DNA of 64,000 bases, from the NCBI RefSeq assembly GCF_019195435.1, contig NZ_CP078069.1:930001-994000 (forward strand), in the 5' to 3' direction. Numbering within the stretch: position 1 is the first letter of the stretch; each line of letters starts with the position of its first letter. The position numbers and the translations under genes are program-made. Under the pieces are notes generated by a model. It was not told the origin of the DNA, searched no databases, and saw only the letters and a program-made list of their open reading frames with translations. Of this stretch, positions 26,972-36,858 are shown piece by piece. Source of the stretch: Comamonas sp. NLF-1-9. Its GTDB lineage: Bacteria > Pseudomonadota > Gammaproteobacteria > Burkholderiales > Burkholderiaceae_C.

Positions 26972-27787
26972 ATGAATACCCGCCCCGTTCGCTCCCAGTA
27001 CGAAGACCTGATGCGCCATGTTTACGAACACGGCGTCGCCAAGGGCGACCGCACCGGTACCGGCACGCTGAGCGTCTTCGGGCACCAGATGCGTTTTGAC
27101 CTGGCCGAGGGATTTCCGCTGGTCACGACCAAGAAGGTGCACCTCAAGTCCATCATCTACGAGCTGCTGTGGTTCCTGCGCGGCAGCGGCAACGCGCGCT
27201 GGCTGCAAGAGCGAGGCGTGAGCATCTGGGACGAATGGGCCGACCCGCAAACCGGCGACCTCGGTCCGGTGTACGGCGTGCAGTGGCGCTCCTGGCCGAC
27301 GCCGGGCGGCGCGCACATCGACCAGATCGCCCAGGTCGTCGAGCAACTCAAGAGCAACCCGGACAGCCGACGCATCATCGTCTCGGCATGGAACGTGGCC
27401 GATCTGCCCAGCATGGCGCTCATGCCCTGCCATGCGGTCTTTCAGTTCTACGTGGCCGAGGGCAAGCTCAGCTGCCAGCTCTACCAGAGGAGCGCCGACA
27501 TCTTCCTGGGCGTGCCGTTCAACATCGCCAGTTACGCGCTGCTCACGCACATGCTGGCCCAGCAATGCGACCTCACGGCAGGCGACTTCATCTGGACCGG
27601 CGGCGACTGCCACCTCTACAACAACCACCTCGAGCAGGTGCGCACCCAGCTGGCGCGCACGCCCTACCCTTACCCGGTGCTGCACATCAGGCGCCGGCCG
27701 GCATCCATCTTCGACTACGCCTACGAGGATTTCGAGGTGCAGGACTACCGGCACCATCCGGCGCTCAAGGCACCGGTCGCCGTCTGA
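26972..27787 (+). CDS. thyA: Thymidylate synthase
   Basis: A 271-residue enzyme methylating dUMP to dTMP with 5,10-methylene-tetrahydrofolate. The nucleophile Cys153 is in [28 protein letters not shown], the RRIIVSAWN arginines and GDCHLYNNH are all present. A functional partner of glyA in folate use, though far apart here. It follows the PIN toxin stop by 15 bases. Confidence 0.96.
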   Translation: MNTRPVRSQYEDLMRHVYEHGVAKGDRTGTGTLSVFGHQMRFDLAEGFPLVTTKKVHLKSIIYELLWFLRGSGNARWLQERGVSIWDEWADPQTGDLGPVYGVQWRSWPTPGGAHIDQIAQVVEQLKSNPDSRRIIVSAWNVADLPSMALMPCHAVFQFYVAEGKLSCQLYQRSADIFLGVPFNIASYALLTHMLAQQCDLTAGDFIWTGGDCHLYNNHLEQVRTQLARTPYPYPVLHIRRRPASIFDYAYEDFEVQDYRHHPALKAPVAV

Positions 27788-27833
27788 AGCCAATTGGGGC
27801 TAGGCTTGGCCCCTGACGTTTGAGGAGATCACC

Positions 27834-29123
27834 ATGTCTGCACAAGGCTACATGCCGGGCTTCGGCAACGAGTTTTCCACCGAGGCGCTGCCCGGCGCGC
27901 TGCCGGCGCGCGGCAACTCGCCGCAGAAGGCGCCCTACGGGCTGTACGCGGAGCAGCTCTCGGGCACCGCCTTCACCGCACCGCGCCATGCCAACCGGCG
28001 CTCGTGGCTGTACCGCATCCGCCCGGCGGCGGTGCAAGAGCCCTACGAGCCCTGCGATATCGCCCCGCGCTGGCTCAGCCATTTCGACGAAGTGCCCACG
28101 CCGCCCAATCCGCTGCGCTGGGACCCGCTGCCCCTGCCCGGGCCGAGCGCGGAAGTGGACTTCATCGACGGCATGACGACCATGGGCGGCAACACCGGCT
28201 GCGCGGTGCACATCTACGCGGCCAACCAGTCCATGGGCACGCGCTACTTCTACGACGCCGACGGTGAGCTGCTCATCGTGCCCCAGCAGGGGCGGCTGAA
28301 GATAGCCACCGAGTTCGGCCTGATCGAGGTAGAGCCTCAGGAGATCGCGGTGATTCCGCGCGGCGTGCGCTTTCGCGTGGATCTGCCCGAAGGCCCGGCG
28401 CGCGGCTATGTCTGCGAAAACTACGGCGCCCACCTGCGCCTGCCCGATCTGGGCGTGATCGGCTCCAACGGCCTGGCGCACCCGCGCGACTTCCTCACGC
28501 CCGTGGCGGCCTACGAGGACAAGGAAGGCAGCTTCGAGATGGTCGCCAAGTTCCAGGGCCGGCTGTGGCGCGCGCCGATTGGCCATTCGCCGCTGGACGT
28601 CGTTGCCTGGCACGGCAATGGCGCGCCCTACAAATACGACTTGCGCAAGTTCAATCCGATAGGCTCGATCAGCTACGACCAGCCCGACCCGTCGATCTTC
28701 CTGGTGCTGCATGCGCCCAGCAGCACCCCCGGCGTCGACACGCTGGACTTCGTCGCCTTCGCGCCGCGCGTGCTGGCCATGCAAGACACCTTCCGCCCGC
28801 CGTGGTTTCACCGCAATATCGCCGGCGAGTTCATGGGTCTGGTGCATGGCGCCTACGACGCCAAGGCCGAGGGCTTTGCGCCCGGGGGCGCATCGCTGCA
28901 CAACTCCATGATCGGCCACGGGCCGGACGCGGGCACCTTCGACAAGGCCAGCCAGCACGACACCAGCCAGCCCGACTACATCCGCGACACCATGGCCATC
29001 ATGTTCGAGACGCCCGTGGTCATCCAGGCCACGCGCTTCGCGCTCGAGTCGCCCCAGCGCCAGCGCCGCTACCACGAATGCTGGATGGGGCTGAAGAAGC
29101 ACTTCGACCCCACGCGCCGCTAG
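27834..29123 (+). CDS. hmgA: Homogentisate 1,2-dioxygenase
   Basis: A 429-residue iron enzyme that opens the ring of homogentisate in tyrosine/phenylalanine breakdown. The iron ligands read as His326 and Glu332 ([11 protein letters not shown]) and His362 (SMIGHGPD). The N-terminus [20 protein letters not shown] is typical. A strong GAGGAG precedes the ATG at 27834. The usual partners (fumarylacetoacetase, maleylacetoacetate isomerase) are not adjacent. Confidence 0.95.
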   Translation: MSAQGYMPGFGNEFSTEALPGALPARGNSPQKAPYGLYAEQLSGTAFTAPRHANRRSWLYRIRPAAVQEPYEPCDIAPRWLSHFDEVPTPPNPLRWDPLPLPGPSAEVDFIDGMTTMGGNTGCAVHIYAANQSMGTRYFYDADGELLIVPQQGRLKIATEFGLIEVEPQEIAVIPRGVRFRVDLPEGPARGYVCENYGAHLRLPDLGVIGSNGLAHPRDFLTPVAAYEDKEGSFEMVAKFQGRLWRAPIGHSPLDVVAWHGNGAPYKYDLRKFNPIGSISYDQPDPSIFLVLHAPSSTPGVDTLDFVAFAPRVLAMQDTFRPPWFHRNIAGEFMGLVHGAYDAKAEGFAPGGASLHNSMIGHGPDAGTFDKASQHDTSQPDYIRDTMAIMFETPVVIQATRFALESPQRQRRYHECWMGLKKHFDPTRR

Positions 29124-29127
29124 AGCG

Positions 29128-29151
29128 CTGAAGCGCGCCGGCGCGCTTCAG
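29128..29151. terminator. 24-base perfect palindrome between convergent hmgA and selD
   Basis: CTGAAGCGCGCC meets its exact reverse complement GGCGCGCTTCAG. It lies just after the hmgA stop and includes the selD stop codon. It could act as a two-way terminator hairpin, although no T run follows on either side. Confidence 0.5.
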
Positions 29152-30218
29152 GCGCGCACCAGCAGCGAATGGCTGCCCGGCGGCAGCATCTCGCCCACCA
29201 CGGCCGCATGCTCGAAGCCCTGCTCGGCAAACAGCTGCAACACCTCGGGCGCAGCCTGCGGCGTGCAGCTGACGAGCAGACCGCCCGAGGTCTGCGGGTC
29301 GGTGACGATGGCGCGGGCAGCGGGCGCGAGTGCCGGGTCCAGCAAGACCTCAGCGCCATAGGCCTCCCAGTTGCGCCGCGAGGCGCCGGTCTGCAAGCCT
29401 TGCTCGACCAGTTGCGCTACCTGCGGCAGCAGCGCAAGCCTGTCGTAGTACAAATGCGCCGCAAGCCGCGAGGCCCGCGCAAGCTCCAGCGCATGGCCGG
29501 CCAGGCCAAAGCCGGTCACGTCGGTGAGCGCATGAACCCCGGGCAGCTGCGCCAGCGCCATGCCCGGCGTGTTCAGCTGTGTGGTGCTGGCGATCAGCGC
29601 CTCGTAGCCCTGGGCGCTGAGCCTGTCTTTCTTGAGCGCCGCCGACAACACGCCCACGCCCAGACGCTTGCCCAGGATGAGCACATCGCCCGCGCGCGCG
29701 TCGCGGTTGCGCTTGACCTGGCCGGGGTGTACCAGGCCCATGACCACCAGGCCGTAGATCGGCTCGACCGAATCTATGGTGTGCCCGCCCGCGATGGGGA
29801 TGCCGGCCTCGCGGCAAATGGCTTGGCCGCCGCGCGCGACGGCGCCTATGGTTTCCAGCGAGAGCTTGGCCAGCGGCATGGCCAGCAAGGCCAGCGCCAT
29901 GATGGGCCTGGCGCCCATGGCATAGATGTCGCTGATGGCATTGGCCGCGGCGATGCGCCCGAAGTCATGGGGGTCGTCCACGATGGGCATGAAGAAGTCG
30001 GTCGTGGCCACCAACGCCTGATCGTCGTTGAGCCGGTACACCGCGGCGTCGTCCGCGGTTTCATTGCCGACCAGCAGTTCGGGCGGCACCCAGCCTGCGG
30101 CGCTGCCCTGAAGGATCTCCTGCAACACCCCGGGAGCGATCTTGCATCCGCAGCCGCCGCCATGCGACAGACTGGTCAGGCGCAGGGGTGCGGCGGCTTC
30201 AAGAGGGCTGTGGATCAT
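29148..30218 (-). CDS. selD: Selenide, water dikinase
   Basis: A 356-residue enzyme that makes selenophosphate for selenocysteine or selenouridine synthesis. The active-site loop SHGGGCGCK has Cys23 at the position of E. coli Cys17, so the enzyme does not itself need selenocysteine. The AIRS-type core is recognisable ([53 protein letters not shown]). I took the ATG at 30218 rather than a TTG six codons upstream. No selU/mnmH or selAB lies beside it. Confidence 0.93.
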   Translation of the reverse strand: MIHSPLEAAAPLRLTSLSHGGGCGCKIAPGVLQEILQGSAAGWVPPELLVGNETADDAAVYRLNDDQALVATTDFFMPIVDDPHDFGRIAAANAISDIYAMGARPIMALALLAMPLAKLSLETIGAVARGGQAICREAGIPIAGGHTIDSVEPIYGLVVMGLVHPGQVKRNRDARAGDVLILGKRLGVGVLSAALKKDRLSAQGYEALIASTTQLNTPGMALAQLPGVHALTDVTGFGLAGHALELARASRLAAHLYYDRLALLPQVAQLVEQGLQTGASRRNWEAYGAEVLLDPALAPAARAIVTDPQTSGGLLVSCTPQAAPEVLQLFAEQGFEHAAVVGEMLPPGSHSLLVRA

Positions 30219-30282
30219 GGCGGTCAAACGGTGCAATCGAAACGCCTATTGTCCGCCCCGGGGCCTTCGCCATAATCAACGC

Positions 30283-30669
30283 ATGCGACTTCTACACACC
30301 ATGCTGCGTGTGGGCGACCTGCAGCGTTCCATCGATTTTTATACCCGGGTGCTGGGCATGCAGTTGCTGCGCACCAGCGAGAACCCCGAATACAAGTATT
30401 CGCTCGCCTTCCTCGGCTACGAAGGCGGCAACCCCGGCCAGGCCGAGATCGAACTGACCTGGAACTGGGGCGTCGAGCGCTACGAGCACGGCAATGCCTA
30501 CGGCCACATCGCCATTGGCGTGCCCGATGCCCATGCGGCCTGCGAGCGCATCAAGGCCGCTGGCGGTCAGGTCACGCGCGAAGCCGGTCCGGTCAAGGGC
30601 GGCAGCACCATCATCGCCTTCGTGACGGACCCGGACGGCTACAAGATCGAGCTGATAGAAAAATCGTAG
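30283..30669 (+). CDS. gloA: Lactoylglutathione lyase (glyoxalase I)
   Basis: A 128-residue metalloenzyme that isomerises the methylglyoxal-glutathione adduct to S-lactoylglutathione. The metal ligands are His5, Glu57, His75 and Glu123, matching the nickel-type E. coli enzyme, which is closely similar throughout ([20 protein letters not shown]). Divergent from selD. It marks the left edge of the stress island. Confidence 0.95.
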   Translation: MRLLHTMLRVGDLQRSIDFYTRVLGMQLLRTSENPEYKYSLAFLGYEGGNPGQAEIELTWNWGVERYEHGNAYGHIAIGVPDAHAACERIKAAGGQVTREAGPVKGGSTIIAFVTDPDGYKIELIEKS

Positions 30670-30739
30670 GCGCTGGCTGCCGCGCCATGCAGGGCTGCAC
30701 CGCGCTGCAAACGCATGGGCAGCCAGCCATGTCGGCAGT

Positions 30740-31393
30740 TCAAGGCTTGCGTGCAGCCACGGACGCCCGGGTGTCGCACTTGAAGGCGCGGCCCAACTGG
30801 CGCAATGCCTCACGCTTGCGCCATGCCGATTCGGCCGCGGTGCAGTTGCGCGGCACCTGAACCTGGTAGCCACACATGCGCGCGTCGGTCGCGGACAGCA
30901 TGACGCACATGTCGGTAGCGAACCCCACGATGCACAGCCGCTCGGCCCGCATGCGATCCAGCAAGTGTTCCAGCGGCGTCGAATGAAACGCCGAATGCTG
31001 GGGCTTGAGGATTACCAGGTCTTCGGGCGCGGGTGCGAGCAGCTCGGCGATCTCGCCGCGCGCCCCGGGCAGGCTGCGGCAGGCCTGCAGGATGTCGCTG
31101 AACTCGCTGTGCCAGGTGCCGTAGTTGTCGTTGGCGTAGATGGCGGCAACGCCCCGGCGCGCGAGCTCCTGCTTGAGCCGCGCGATGGCGCGCGCGGCAG
31201 CGAGTGCGCTCGCCAGCATCTGCTCGGCCTCGGGAAAGTCCAGCGGGTTGATCACGTCCACGAGCAGCAGCACCTCGCGGCTGATCGGCACCCGCGTGGG
31301 TTCGAGCCGGCGCGCTCGCGCGCTCGCCTGCGCGTCAGAGCATTTTTTCGCGCTGCTGCTCTGCGCGTGAGGCGCCAATCGCGGACTCCACAT
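30740..31393 (-). CDS. Isochorismatase-family cysteine hydrolase
   Basis: A 217-residue protein whose core (from residue ~40, EVLLLVDVINPLDF) has the family's Asp in LLVDVIN, the Lys in LVILKPQHSAF, and the cysteine in FATDMCVMLSA. Members hydrolyse amide or ester bonds of small molecules; the substrate is unknown. The ATG at 31393 has GAGGTG five bases upstream but would overlap the ferritin-like gene by 59 bases and add a basic, low-complexity N-terminus. A GTG at 31291 is an alternative start. Probably the last gene of the CBS - ferritin-like - hydrolase operon. Confidence 0.72.
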   Translation of the reverse strand: MWSPRLAPHAQSSSAKKCSDAQASARARRLEPTRVPISREVLLLVDVINPLDFPEAEQMLASALAAARAIARLKQELARRGVAAIYANDNYGTWHSEFSDILQACRSLPGARGEIAELLAPAPEDLVILKPQHSAFHSTPLEHLLDRMRAERLCIVGFATDMCVMLSATDARMCGYQVQVPRNCTAAESAWRKREALRQLGRAFKCDTRASVAARKP

Positions 31394-31943
31394 GTTTCAC
31401 CTCTTCGGGCGGCGGCAGCACGGCTTTCATGCCCAGGTGCTGAATCCACAGCTCGCGCCCCCATCCCTTGGTGTGAAAGAGGTGATGGTGTTCGTCCTGG
31501 GCCACTTCATCGTAGGCCTGCTTGAGCACCTCTGCGCTCTCGCCCTTCATGTGTTCGGCCAGTTGGTCAAGCAACTCCCAGTTCGCATGGTCCTTGGTTT
31601 CGGCGTGGACCACGCATTCGCACGCCACGAGCTCGGCCAGAGCGCGGTCGCCGCTGTCGCTGGCCATCTTCATCGCCTTGACCAGAGAGTTCCCGATGTG
31701 CTTGACCACCTGGCGCCCGGGCGAGTCGGCATTGCTGTCCACGCCGAGCGCCTCGCACACCGAACGCACCACCTCCTGGTGCTTGATGGTTTCCTCGCAA
31801 TACTCTTCCCACTCCTTCTTCAGGTCGTCGTTGAGCACGCAAGTCAGGGCGGTGCGATACACCTGCTCCCCGCCGAGCTCGGTCTCCATCATCTGCAGCA
31901 ACAGCTCTTGGGCCTGTGCATTGATCTTGTCGTGTTTGACCAT
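31335..31943 (-). CDS. Ferritin-like four-helix protein
   Basis: A 202-residue, Glu- and His-rich helical protein. Likely di-iron or related metal residues appear as METELGGEQVYRTAL, EETIKHQEVV, HAETKDH and AQDEHHHLFH, spaced as in ferritin-like folds. The precise subfamily is not certain. It is 59 bases downstream of the CBS gene and overlaps the hydrolase gene, consistent with one operon under the sigma-54-like site at 32545. Confidence 0.7.
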   Translation of the reverse strand: MVKHDKINAQAQELLLQMMETELGGEQVYRTALTCVLNDDLKKEWEEYCEETIKHQEVVRSVCEALGVDSNADSPGRQVVKHIGNSLVKAMKMASDSGDRALAELVACECVVHAETKDHANWELLDQLAEHMKGESAEVLKQAYDEVAQDEHHHLFHTKGWGRELWIQHLGMKAVLPPPEEVKHVESAIGASRAEQQREKML

Positions 31944-32002
31944 GGGTATTTCTCCAGTCTCTGTTTCAGGTAAGCGCCTTTGCCGCGCGGGAACGAAGGG
32001 TC

Positions 32003-32485
32003 TCAGCGGGCATCGGCGCCGCCTGCGGCGCTGCCGGCGGCAGCCGAGAGGCCCGAACGATCGGGTCGGGAAGGAATGGAAATGCCTTGCAAGGCCTTGG
32101 CGGCCTCGTCCGTGTCGGCGCGCACGGCCACGTCGCCCAGCGAGAGGATGCCGACGAGCTGCTCACTGCGGTCCAGCACCGGCAAGCGGCGCAACTGGGC
32201 GTCGCACATGATTTGCGCGGCCTCTTCGACGGACTGGTCTTCGTAGCAGCACTGCACCTCGCGGCTCATGATCTGCGCGAGCTGCGCATGCTCGGGCGAC
32301 AGGCCATGCGCCGTAGCGCGCACCGTGATGTCGCGGTCGGTCACGACACCCACCACGCGCTGGCCGTCACATACCGGAACCGAGCCCACCGAGAGCTCGT
32401 CCATGGCCTGCGCGGCAAACTGCAGGGTGTCTTCGGGGCTGAGAGTGCGTACGCCACGGGTCATGACTTCGCTCACTGTGGGCAT
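32003..32485 (-). CDS. Two-CBS-domain protein (stress type)
   Basis: A 160-residue protein with a CBS pair: MPTVSEVMTRGVRTLSPEDTL in the first and IMSREVQCCYEDQSVEEAAQIM in the second, followed by a short Ser/Ala/Gly tail. It resembles stress-induced CBS pairs that sense adenylates. The ATG at 32485 was chosen because the 50 upstream codons of open frame are unlike protein and cover the promoter. First gene of its operon. Confidence 0.83.
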   Translation of the reverse strand: MPTVSEVMTRGVRTLSPEDTLQFAAQAMDELSVGSVPVCDGQRVVGVVTDRDITVRATAHGLSPEHAQLAQIMSREVQCCYEDQSVEEAAQIMCDAQLRRLPVLDRSEQLVGILSLGDVAVRADTDEAAKALQGISIPSRPDRSGLSAAAGSAAGGADAR

Positions 32486-32544
32486 TGCTTGCGTCCTTTG
32501 CTGGTAGGTGTTTCCAAGTCCGCCGCAGCGGGGCAGACCGTGCA

Positions 32545-32560
32545 GGCAAGCCGCGTTCCC
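32545..32560 (-). promoter_or_regulatory. Sigma-54-like promoter of the CBS/ferritin-like operon
   Basis: GGGAACGCGGCTTGCC on the minus strand has GG-N10-GC, with GGxACG and TTGC. The predicted start is about 49 bases before the ATG at 32485. The rest of the 328-base gap 32486-32813 shows no gene, and no equivalent element was seen for topoisomerase IB on the other strand. Confidence 0.6.
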
Positions 32561-32813
32561 GACCGGTGTTGCACCCCACCCGCTTCGCGGGCATGCTGCC
32601 TGCCGTATCTGCCGCCGCAGCCTGTCCGGCAGCAAAACACGCTCCGCTCGTCCACTTGCACGCCGCGCTCATGCACATCCAGCCCAACGCCTCTCGCTGC
32701 TCTGCCGGACCAGGCGTCAACAGCACGGCCGGCGCGCACTCGCTTGGGTGCTGCGCCGGGTGCACCGCATCACCGCGCGTCGGGGGTCAGGGGCGGGGGC
32801 GGGAGCAACATCC

Positions 32814-33875
32814 ATGACGCCCACCCCAGAGTCTGAAGGCGAGCCGGCGATCGTCTACGTGGACGACTACACGCATGGCTGGCGCCGGGTACGCCGAGGG
32901 CGCGGCTTCTCTTATCTGGATGAGCACGGCCGGGTGATACGGGACAAGCAGACGCTCGCTCGCCTGCGCAAGCTGGCGATACCGCCGGCCTATACCGATG
33001 TCTGGATTTGCCCAGACCCGGCAGGTCACCTGCAGGCGACGGGGCGCGATGCCAAGGGCCGCAAGCAATACCGCTACCACCCGCTGTGGAAGCAATGGCG
33101 CAGCGCCGCCAAGTTTGACCGCATGCTCGCATTTGGCCGAGCACTGCCCGCGCTGCGCCGTGCGGTGCAGCGCGATCTGGCGCGCCGCCGGCTCGACCTG
33201 ACCACCGTGGCGGCCGCCGTCGTGCGCGTAATGGACTTGCAGGGACTGCGCGTGGGCAACGAGGTCTATACGCTGGAGAACGGCTCCTATGGCCTGACCA
33301 CGCTGCAGCGGCGGCACGCAAAAACCCGAGGCACGCGCCTGCTGCTGAAGTTCCGCGGGAAAAGCCATGTCATGCGGCAATGCGCCATCGACGACCGCCG
33401 CGTGGTGCGCATTGCCCGGCGCTGCCAGGATCTGCCGGGCCAGCGCCTGTTTCAGTTTCTCGACGAAACCGGCGAAGCCTGCGAAATTCGCTCAGACCAC
33501 GTGAACGATTACATCCGCGGCATTTGCGGCAAGAATTTCACCGCCAAGGATTTCCGCACCTGGCATGGCAGCGTGCACGCAATGGCGCTGGCATTGGAGA
33601 ATGCAAACGCGCGCGATGGAGACGGCGCTCCTTCCAAATTGGACGCGGGCGAAGTCGCCATGCAGGTTGCCAGGCATCTGGGGAATACGCCCGCCGTCTG
33701 CCGCAAGTTCTACATTCACCCGGCAGTATTAGCGCTCTTCGGCCCCACGGGCAGGCCCCTGCCGCGCAAACGCAAGTCTGGCAAGGGCCTGAGTCAGCCC
33801 GAGTCGGCGCTGCTAGCCCTGCTTGCCAGCCGCAAACGCGCGAAACGGGCGAAAAAGCGTGACCGGGGGAAATGA
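32814..33875 (+). CDS. DNA topoisomerase IB
   Basis: A 353-residue type IB topoisomerase (poxvirus-like). The N-terminal domain has WRRVRRGRGFSYLD and IPPAYTDVWICPDPAGHLQATGRDAKGRKQYRYHP. The catalytic core includes LRVGNEVY and LKFRGKSH, and the nucleophile Tyr300 is in CRKFYIHPAV. The C-terminus is Lys/Arg-rich. It relaxes supercoils by a 3'-phosphotyrosine intermediate. Bacterial copies are accessory genes. The upstream gap has no sigma-54-like element for this strand. Confidence 0.92.
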   Translation: MTPTPESEGEPAIVYVDDYTHGWRRVRRGRGFSYLDEHGRVIRDKQTLARLRKLAIPPAYTDVWICPDPAGHLQATGRDAKGRKQYRYHPLWKQWRSAAKFDRMLAFGRALPALRRAVQRDLARRRLDLTTVAAAVVRVMDLQGLRVGNEVYTLENGSYGLTTLQRRHAKTRGTRLLLKFRGKSHVMRQCAIDDRRVVRIARRCQDLPGQRLFQFLDETGEACEIRSDHVNDYIRGICGKNFTAKDFRTWHGSVHAMALALENANARDGDGAPSKLDAGEVAMQVARHLGNTPAVCRKFYIHPAVLALFGPTGRPLPRKRKSGKGLSQPESALLALLASRKRAKRAKKRDRGK

Positions 33876-34027
33876 AGTAACGTCAAAAAATGAAATAGCC
33901 GTTAACTGACGTGTATATTGTGTATATTTTTGAAACGTAACCGACAAGGGGATATTGTTTCTCGACCCTACACGACCTGCATGCGATTTGTGTACACTGG
34001 GTCGATTAACCCAGAGATATCCATCAT
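33876..34027 (+). promoter_or_regulatory. AT-rich leader of the hybrid kinase gene with repeats and palindromes
   Basis: These 152 bases are far more AT-rich than their surroundings. They hold a tandem GTGTATATT repeat (33911-33919, 33920-33928) containing TATATT boxes, an ACGTCA/TGACGT inverted pair at about 33880-33912, the palindrome GTGTACAC at 33990-33997, and the hairpin CTGGGT-CGATTA-ACCCAG at 33997-34014, just before the ATG. Likely a sigma-70-type promoter with operator sites. Confidence 0.5.
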
Positions 34028-36778
34028 ATGCATGTACGACGAGGAGGACTGACAGATTGGCGCGCTTATCTGTTGGGTTTCTCCTTGGGTGCGGCGGCGC
34101 TGATTCTCTACATATTCCTTCAACCCTGGATCAGCCCCAAGGATCTGGTCTGGCTTGCCCTTCCCATCGTCGGCCTGGGCGCGGCAATCGGGGGACCCGG
34201 ACCGGGGCTGGCGCTGCTGCTGGCCGGCTATCTCGCGCTGGGCTGGGCTTCACCGATTCATACGCGCCAGGCGCTTGAGCCACAAGCGCTGTTGCTCTTC
34301 CTCGGGCAGGCGGCGCTGTTGCTCGTCATGGGCAGCGTTGTGCACCGCTACCGCGCCCGTGCATTGCTTGCAGAGGAGCGCCTGCGCGTGGCGACCGAGG
34401 AAACCGGCCTCGGCGTCTTCGAGCTCGACCTGGCACGCAAGACGGTTTACGCCTCGCCGGTGTTGGCCTCTTTGGTCGGCATGCCCGAAGTCGCGCGATG
34501 GCAGCCCTTTTCCGCATGGCAGGCCTGTTTGCCACCGGAACTCATCGCCGAGAACATCAAGGTGTTGCAGATGCGCATGGCGGAAGGGCTGGCCAGCTAC
34601 GAGCGCGAGATCTCGCTGCCACGCCTGCAGGGCGGCTCGCTGTCGCTGTTCGTCTGCGTCCGTGCGCGGCATGCGCACGGCAAGGTCACGCGCCTGTTCG
34701 GAACCTGCCTGGACGTCACCGAGCGCAAAGCGGTCAACCAGCGGCTGGTCCAGGCGCGCGACCAGCTCAGCCAACAGCTCAGCGACTTGAACCACCTGCA
34801 CGAACTCAGCGCGCAACTGCTGGAGACGCCCCAGCTCGATACCCAGTTGGACATGATTCTGAGCACCCTGGCGTATTTCCATGGCGCGCGCCAGGGCGCA
34901 ATCCTGCTGTGCGACGATCAGGCCGAAAACTTGGAAATCGGCGCGAGCATCGGTCTGGACGCCGAAGCGCGGGCGCTGCTCGGAACCTCGGGCACCAGCG
35001 CATGCGCTGCGGCCTGCCAGCAGCGTGCGCGCGTGGTCATCACGGACGTGGACCTTGAACTGCACGGCACCGAGTGTCAGAGGCTCGCAAACCAGGCCGG
35101 ATTTCGTGCCATCCACAGCACACCACTGCTCAGCCCGCAAGGCGAGATGCTGGGCGTGCTGAGCATCTTTCTGGACACGCCGCGCAGCGCCACCACGCGC
35201 GAATGCACGCTCGCGGACATCTGCGCGCGCAAGGCCGTGCTGTTCATCGAGCGCATGCATGCACGCAAGGCGCTGCAGGACTCCCAGGGGCGCTTCGAGG
35301 CGGTGCTCGAAGCATCGGGCGCGCCCTTCGTGATTCTGGAGCCGATACGCGAGAACGGCGTCGTGGCCGACTTTCGCTGGACTTACGTCAACCTCGCGGC
35401 CACCCGTGCGCTCGGCAAACCGCCGCGCGAGCTGCTGGGCAGCCGCGCGCTGGAATCGCTGGCCGGCCTGTCACGGGAAAGCGCGGAGTTTCTCCAGTGC
35501 CTGAAGGCCTTGCAGACGCAGCGCATCGTCGAGTTCGACACTGTCAGCGGCAGACGGCGCAAGGCCCGCTGGTTCCATTGCATCGTTTCGGCCATCCATG
35601 GCAGCCTGGCCATCTGGTTTACCGACATCACCGAGCGCATACGCAACGAACAGCGCCTGCGCCACACCGACAGGCGCAAGGACGAATTTCTCGCCACCCT
35701 GGCCCATGAGCTGCGCAACCCGCTCGCGCCCATCGGCCAGGCAGTGCGGCTGCTGATGTCGCCCCAGGCATCGCCGGCACAGCGGCGCTGGGCTTGCGAG
35801 GTGACTGACAGGCAGGTCAGGCGCATGGCCTTGTTGCTCGACGATCTGCTCGACGTGCCGCATATCGGCCGCGGCACCTTGACGCTGCGCAAGACCTTCA
35901 GCGACATCAACGACATCCTCAACGCCGCGATGGAAACGGCGCGCCCCAACATCGACGCGCGCAAGCACAGCCTGTCGCTGCAGAGCAGCCCTGCGCCCAT
36001 CATCATCTGGGCCGACGCCTTGCGGATTGCGCAGGTCGTCTCCAACCTGCTGAACAATGCCGCCAAATACACCAACCCGGGCGGCAAGATAGGCGTTGCA
36101 GTGCGCCGCGAGGACGACGAGGTCGTCATCGAGGTGCACGACAACGGCATCGGCATCCCTCCGGCTTCGATACCGGACGTGTTTCGCATGTTCTCCCAGT
36201 TGCGGCAGACGGACGACAAGACGGGCGGCGGCTTGGGGATAGGCCTCGCCCTGTCCAAGGGCCTGGTCGATTTGCACGGCGGCACGCTCAGCGCCTACAG
36301 CGAAGGGCGCGGCTGCGGCAGCGTTTTCACCGTGCGTCTGCCGCTCGGCTACCACGGCCAGCCCTTGCTGCCCTTGCCCGCGCCGAAAGCCGACCCGGAC
36401 GCTTCGGCGGCGCGCTGCAAGGTGTTGATCGCCGACGACAACCGGGACGCGTCCGAAACACTGGCGGCCTTGCTGGCGGCCGAGGGGCACGAGACGCACA
36501 GCGCCTACGACGGCGTGCAGGCTTTGGCGCTCTGGCGTGAGGTCAAGCCCGATGTCTGCCTGCTCGATATCGGCATGCCAGGGCGCAGTGGCTATCAGGT
36601 AGCGCGCGAAATCCGCCGGCAGCCTGGCGGAGAAGACACGCTGCTCGTCGCGGTGACCGGCTGGGGCCAGGCGCAGGATCGCCAGGCGTCGCTTGCGGCC
36701 GGGTTTGACCACCATCTGACCAAACCGGTAAACCCGGAGCAGATCACCGCCTTGCTGCGCGTGCGCCAGCCGGCTTGA
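34028..36778 (+). CDS. Hybrid sensor histidine kinase (membrane-PAS-GAF-PAS-HisKA-HATPase-REC)
   Basis: A 916-residue membrane kinase. Four hydrophobic segments (residues ~15-105) form a DUF4118-like region, followed by PAS (~120-235), GAF (~275-405), a second PAS (~415-540), HisKA with the phospho-acceptor His560 in HELRNPLAPI, HATPase with NLLNNAAKYT, DNGIGI and GGLGIGLALSKGL, and a C-terminal receiver with Asp847 (CLLDIGMPG). All catalytic residues look intact. There is no partner regulator next door; the enhancer-binding regulator at 38313 is a candidate. No sigma-54-like promoter precedes it. Confidence 0.9.
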   Translation: MHVRRGGLTDWRAYLLGFSLGAAALILYIFLQPWISPKDLVWLALPIVGLGAAIGGPGPGLALLLAGYLALGWASPIHTRQALEPQALLLFLGQAALLLVMGSVVHRYRARALLAEERLRVATEETGLGVFELDLARKTVYASPVLASLVGMPEVARWQPFSAWQACLPPELIAENIKVLQMRMAEGLASYEREISLPRLQGGSLSLFVCVRARHAHGKVTRLFGTCLDVTERKAVNQRLVQARDQLSQQLSDLNHLHELSAQLLETPQLDTQLDMILSTLAYFHGARQGAILLCDDQAENLEIGASIGLDAEARALLGTSGTSACAAACQQRARVVITDVDLELHGTECQRLANQAGFRAIHSTPLLSPQGEMLGVLSIFLDTPRSATTRECTLADICARKAVLFIERMHARKALQDSQGRFEAVLEASGAPFVILEPIRENGVVADFRWTYVNLAATRALGKPPRELLGSRALESLAGLSRESAEFLQCLKALQTQRIVEFDTVSGRRRKARWFHCIVSAIHGSLAIWFTDITERIRNEQRLRHTDRRKDEFLATLAHELRNPLAPIGQAVRLLMSPQASPAQRRWACEVTDRQVRRMALLLDDLLDVPHIGRGTLTLRKTFSDINDILNAAMETARPNIDARKHSLSLQSSPAPIIIWADALRIAQVVSNLLNNAAKYTNPGGKIGVAVRREDDEVVIEVHDNGIGIPPASIPDVFRMFSQLRQTDDKTGGGLGIGLALSKGLVDLHGGTLSAYSEGRGCGSVFTVRLPLGYHGQPLLPLPAPKADPDASAARCKVLIADDNRDASETLAALLAAEGHETHSAYDGVQALALWREVKPDVCLLDIGMPGRSGYQVAREIRRQPGGEDTLLVAVTGWGQAQDRQASLAAGFDHHLTKPVNPEQITALLRVRQPA

Positions 36779-36806
36779 GTGGCTGTCGCCAGCGCAACAG
36801 CCCTGC

Positions 36807-36822
36807 GGGCACGTCGTTTGCC
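36807..36822 (+). promoter_or_regulatory. Sigma-54-like promoter of hldA
   Basis: GGGCACGTCGTTTGCC matches the consensus from GGCACG through TTGC exactly. The predicted start is about 26 bases before the ATG at 36859. Confidence 0.7.
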
Positions 36823-36858
36823 TCCAACTACAGGTGTTCCCTGCGATGGAGTTCGCTC

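Noticed and set aside
32700..32813. Sigma-54-like promoter for topoisomerase IB
   Set aside because: Every GG in the 110 bases before the start was checked and none has GC ten bases on.
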